Shown piece after piece: positions 18,775 through 20,073 of a stretch of 20,073 bases of DNA (positions are counted from its first letter, which is position 1; each line of letters begins with the position of its first letter). Below the pieces are notes generated by a model, which was not told where the DNA came from, made no database searches, and saw only the letters and a list, made by a program, of their open reading frames with translations. Source of the DNA: a virus; IMG/VR virus record IMGVR_UViG_3300042554_001953, positions 1 through 20,073 of that record; one strand, written 5' to 3'. The position numbers and the translations under genes are program-made.

Positions 18775-18935
18775 TTCTTAATCTTTCTATTAATAAGATC
18801 ACTAAGTACCTTCATATCTTCATCATTCAAATCTAATTTTTCAATCAATTCTGCAAGTGGTCTTAAGATACCCTTTTCAGATAAGAATCTTAAATTTGTC
18901 CATAATTCATCATTGATTACTATTGGCTCAATCAT
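18771..18935 (-). CDS. Small helical protein, 54 aa
   Basis: MIEPIVINDELWTNLRFLSE, then a charged helix KGILRPLAELIEKLDLNDED and KVLSDLINRKIKK. ATGA overlaps at both ends. Function unknown. Confidence 0.73.
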   Translation of the reverse strand: MIEPIVINDELWTNLRFLSEKGILRPLAELIEKLDLNDEDMKVLSDLINRKIKK

Positions 18936-19108
18936 TTCTTAACCTTTTTCTTTTCACAGTATTCATCATACTGTTTTTGAGCATCTTGTTCAATTATTTC
19001 TTTTAAATCATTTACATCATGTAGTTTTTCTATCTCATCAATTGTTTTCTGTGGGATCCTTGACAAATATTTGTTCTTGAAATCTTCATAACTTAATTTT
19101 TCAGTCAT
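18932..19108 (-). CDS. Small helical protein, 58 aa
   Basis: Start taken at ATG 19108 with SD GGAGGA; a longer frame starting at 19195 overlaps the upstream gene and is unlikely. MTEKLSYEDFKNKYLSRIPQ, then KTIDEIEKLHDVNDLKEIIE and a KKKVKK tail. The YEDFKNKYLSRIP start resembles tiny phage proteins (unverified). ATGA overlap downstream. Confidence 0.75.
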   Translation of the reverse strand: MTEKLSYEDFKNKYLSRIPQKTIDEIEKLHDVNDLKEIIEQDAQKQYDEYCEKKKVKK

Positions 19109-19301
19109 TATTTTCCTCCATCCATTCATAGAAAACCCTATTAGCCACAAGATAACTATCGAAGTAAGCCACTTTCTTAAATTTGAAAGGCCCAATCATT
19201 CGTAGAATAAGTCGCCCATCAATCATCTCATTACCTTGCATTTTACCATATTTGTGGGTATGAGGCCCAATAACATCTGATTGTTTTGATTTCTTGCCCA
19301 T
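19101..19301 (-). CDS. Small protein, 66 aa
   Basis: Start taken at ATG 19301 because AGGG lies upstream and it follows the TAG of the upstream gene by 7 nt; longer frames (ATG 19319, TTG 19346) overlap that gene. MGKKSKQSDVIGPHTHKYGK, then NEMIDGRLILRMIGPFKFKK and YFDSYLVANRVFYEWMEE. A beta-rich basic middle (GRLILRMIGPFKFKKVAYF). Function unknown. Confidence 0.75.
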   Translation of the reverse strand: MGKKSKQSDVIGPHTHKYGKMQGNEMIDGRLILRMIGPFKFKKVAYFDSYLVANRVFYEWMEENND

Positions 19302-19308
19302 TCCATCC

Positions 19309-19485
19309 CTATTTACCATAATTAAAGAATTGATTATTAGTAACAAGGGGCTTGATTTGCCTAAGACGATTATGAATAATGGTCAAATTATTACGGTCAA
19401 TGCTTACTTTTTCGTGCAAAGTTTGACTAATAACAGACCTTAGAAGGGCAATTTCTTTATCGGTCAACAATACATTCCTATACAT
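19309..19485 (-). CDS. Small helical protein, 58 aa
   Basis: First gene after promoter P9. MYRNVLLTDKEIALLRSVIS, then HEKVSIDRNNLTIIHNRLRQ and PLVTNNQFFNYGK; a helix-rich small protein. SD AGGG before the first ATG; a second ATG four codons on is also possible. Function unknown. Confidence 0.75.
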   Translation of the reverse strand: MYRNVLLTDKEIALLRSVISQTLHEKVSIDRNNLTIIHNRLRQIKPLVTNNQFFNYGK

Positions 19486-19530
19486 TTTTTCCCTATACTT
19501 ATTAAGAAAAATACCAATACTAGTAGTACC

Positions 19531-19559
19531 AGTATACCAGACGAAAGCATGGTTGTCAA
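19531..19559 (-). promoter_or_regulatory. Promoter P9 for the ten-gene operon
   Basis: Minus strand TTGACA (19559-19554), 17-nt spacer, extended TGG before TATACT (19536-19531). No CCGAT inside the spacer, but CCGATAAAG lies just upstream at about 19573-19565. Start near 19524, leader about 39 nt. Confidence 0.9.
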
Positions 19560-19679
19560 GAGGCTTTATCGGCCATTTGTATTTCCTGACTTTAGCCTTT
19601 TTCCTGACAGTTTAGATGACCGGCATATTCAATAAGTAAAAATCCGGCGAATATATTGTAAACTAGATGTTATACAGCA
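19560..19679. other. Largest non-coding stretch, with direct repeats upstream of P9
   Basis: No convincing gene on either strand. TTTCCTGAC (plus strand) occurs at 19582-19590 and 19600-19608, an 18-bp period. CCGGC-(G)A-ATATT-like repeats occur at 19620-19629 and 19644-19657. ATACAAATGGCCGATAAAG (19583-19565, minus strand) resembles the P8 -35/spacer and may be a decayed promoter. No rho-independent terminator is seen. Confidence 0.6.
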
Positions 19680-19856
19680 TTATTCTGCTGCTTTCGCCTC
19701 ATTATAGGAATTTTGAGAGGTGAAAGTGTGGGTATTATATGTTTTTGATGAATAGTAATGTACTAATTTGTCGCTAAGAACCATAGCAAACATAGTAACT
19801 ATAGCAATTACGACCAAACTTTTAATAAAAGGCTTATGAAATTCTTCAGTTTTCAT
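19680..19856 (-). CDS. Small single-pass membrane protein, 58 aa
   Basis: ATG 19856 with SD AGGAGA. MKTEEFHKPFIKSLVVIAIV then TMFAMVLSDKLVHYYSSKTY: one helix at about 12-28, then a polar tail (QNSYNEAKAAE). The upstream gene overlaps it by 11 nt. Third of three tiny membrane genes in a row. Function unknown. Confidence 0.78.
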   Translation of the reverse strand: MKTEEFHKPFIKSLVVIAIVTMFAMVLSDKLVHYYSSKTYNTHTFTSQNSYNEAKAAE

Positions 19857-19941
19857 TTTCTCTCCTAACTATGAAATAAGTACAAGTTATGCAGAAGGAA
19901 TAAAGTATGGCCATAAAAATCCAGAACTTAAATTCACTCAC
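19846..19941 (-). CDS. Tiny membrane protein, 31 aa (GTG start)
   Basis: GTG 19941 overlaps the upstream stop (GTGAGTGA, 8 nt). MSEFKFWIFMAILYSFCITC then TYFIVRRENEN: one hydrophobic helix ending in a charged VRRENEN. Its end contains the AGGAGA SD of the next gene. The non-ATG start and small size lower certainty, but the packing matches its neighbours. Confidence 0.55.
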   Translation of the reverse strand: MSEFKFWIFMAILYSFCITCTYFIVRRENEN

Positions 19942-20020
19942 GATACAAATCCCACTCAACAAAGAGTGATACAACACAGTAGAAAGTTAGTAGTAATAGT
20001 GGGGTGGCATCATAGTTCAT
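19934..20020 (-). CDS. Tiny membrane protein, 28 aa
   Basis: ATG 20020. MNYDATPLLLLTFYCVVSLF then VEWDLYRE: a hydrophobic segment at about 7-21 and an acidic/basic tail. It overlaps the 31-aa gene and probably the partial gene upstream. No good SD; coupling likely. Plausible microprotein. Confidence 0.52.
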   Translation of the reverse strand: MNYDATPLLLLTFYCVVSLFVEWDLYRE

Positions 20021-20072
20021 TAAAATATCTCATAAATTTATAGGTTATTAGTCCACAAATTAAAAGTCCACA
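20010..20072 (-). CDS. Possible C-terminus of an upstream gene, cut by window edge
   Basis: The frame ending at the TGA 20010-20012 gives CGLLICGLITYKFMRYFNEL, hydrophobic like its neighbours, with an 11-nt overlap on the next ATG. A different frame ending at TAA 20038 gives LWTFNLWTNNL. AGTCCACAA is repeated at 20050-20058 and 20065-20073, 15 nt apart, so either frame shows a five-residue repeat. The correct frame cannot be decided. Confidence 0.35.
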   Translation of the reverse strand, partial: CGLLICGLITYKFMRYFNEL

Positions 20073-20073
20073 A

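Noticed and set aside
19455-19480. TTGACCGATAAAG inside the 58-aa gene at 19309, like a promoter -35 with CCGAT
   Set aside because: No -10 follows at 16-18 nt; the codons (LLTDKE) explain the sequence.
1-20073. CRISPR arrays, insertion sequences, further tRNAs
   Set aside because: No regularly spaced repeats, transposase-like genes, or other T-arm (GGTTCGA-like) signals with acceptor stems were found on either strand.

Overview
The window looks like a piece of a large, AT-rich tailed-phage (Caudoviricetes-type) genome, probably an early/middle accessory region. It holds about 67 mostly tiny genes, and all but one read on the minus strand. They are joined by ATGA, TAATG and 11-nt overlaps, with almost no non-coding DNA. 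There are no ribosomal or central-metabolism genes. No structural or replication gene could be recognised. The recognisable genes are typical phage auxiliary functions: ThyX, a zinc deaminase, UvsE, an AlkB-like dioxygenase, a SpoU methyltransferase, an ASCH protein, two HNH endonucleases, a tRNA and a tmRNA. Purine-rich Shine-Dalgarno sites, sigma70-like promoters and a lipobox protein suggest a host with ordinary sigma70-type transcription, possibly diderm. The host cannot be named from this sequence.

Reading along minus-strand transcription (right to left): 19680-20072 holds three or four overlapping tiny membrane-protein genes. 19486-19679 is the largest non-coding gap, with direct repeats and promoter P9. 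P9 leads a ten-gene operon of small unknown proteins (17541-19485). P8 leads five small genes ending in a putative lipoprotein (16615-17488). A plus-strand HNH homing-type endonuclease (16041-16628) interrupts the pattern. P7 drives the ASCH gene with a very short leader. P6 leads 24 contiguous genes (8317-15465) with no other clear promoter, including a predicted exported Val/Tyr/Pro-rich protein, an AlkB-like enzyme and an HExxH metalloprotease-like protein. P5 leads thyX and four other genes, the last thioredoxin-like. P4 leads uvsE, two small genes and the deaminase. P3 leads three small genes. P2 leads six genes ending in the SpoU methyltransferase. P1 drives a tRNA-Ile(UAU), a small membrane protein and a complete tmRNA (ssrA). 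A weaker tenth promoter then leads an HNH endonuclease, a 39-aa basic protein and a gene cut by the window edge.

Functionally the genes suggest nucleotide supply (ThyX, deaminase), DNA damage repair (UvsE, AlkB-like) and translation support or quality control (tRNA, tmRNA, SpoU).

The most distinctive signal is the set of nine near-consensus promoters. Seven carry a CCGAT/CCGAA-like element inside the -35/-10 spacer. Several are embedded in the 3' end of the preceding gene so that its stop codon lies within a promoter element. Functional names rest on motifs read by eye; no database search was possible.
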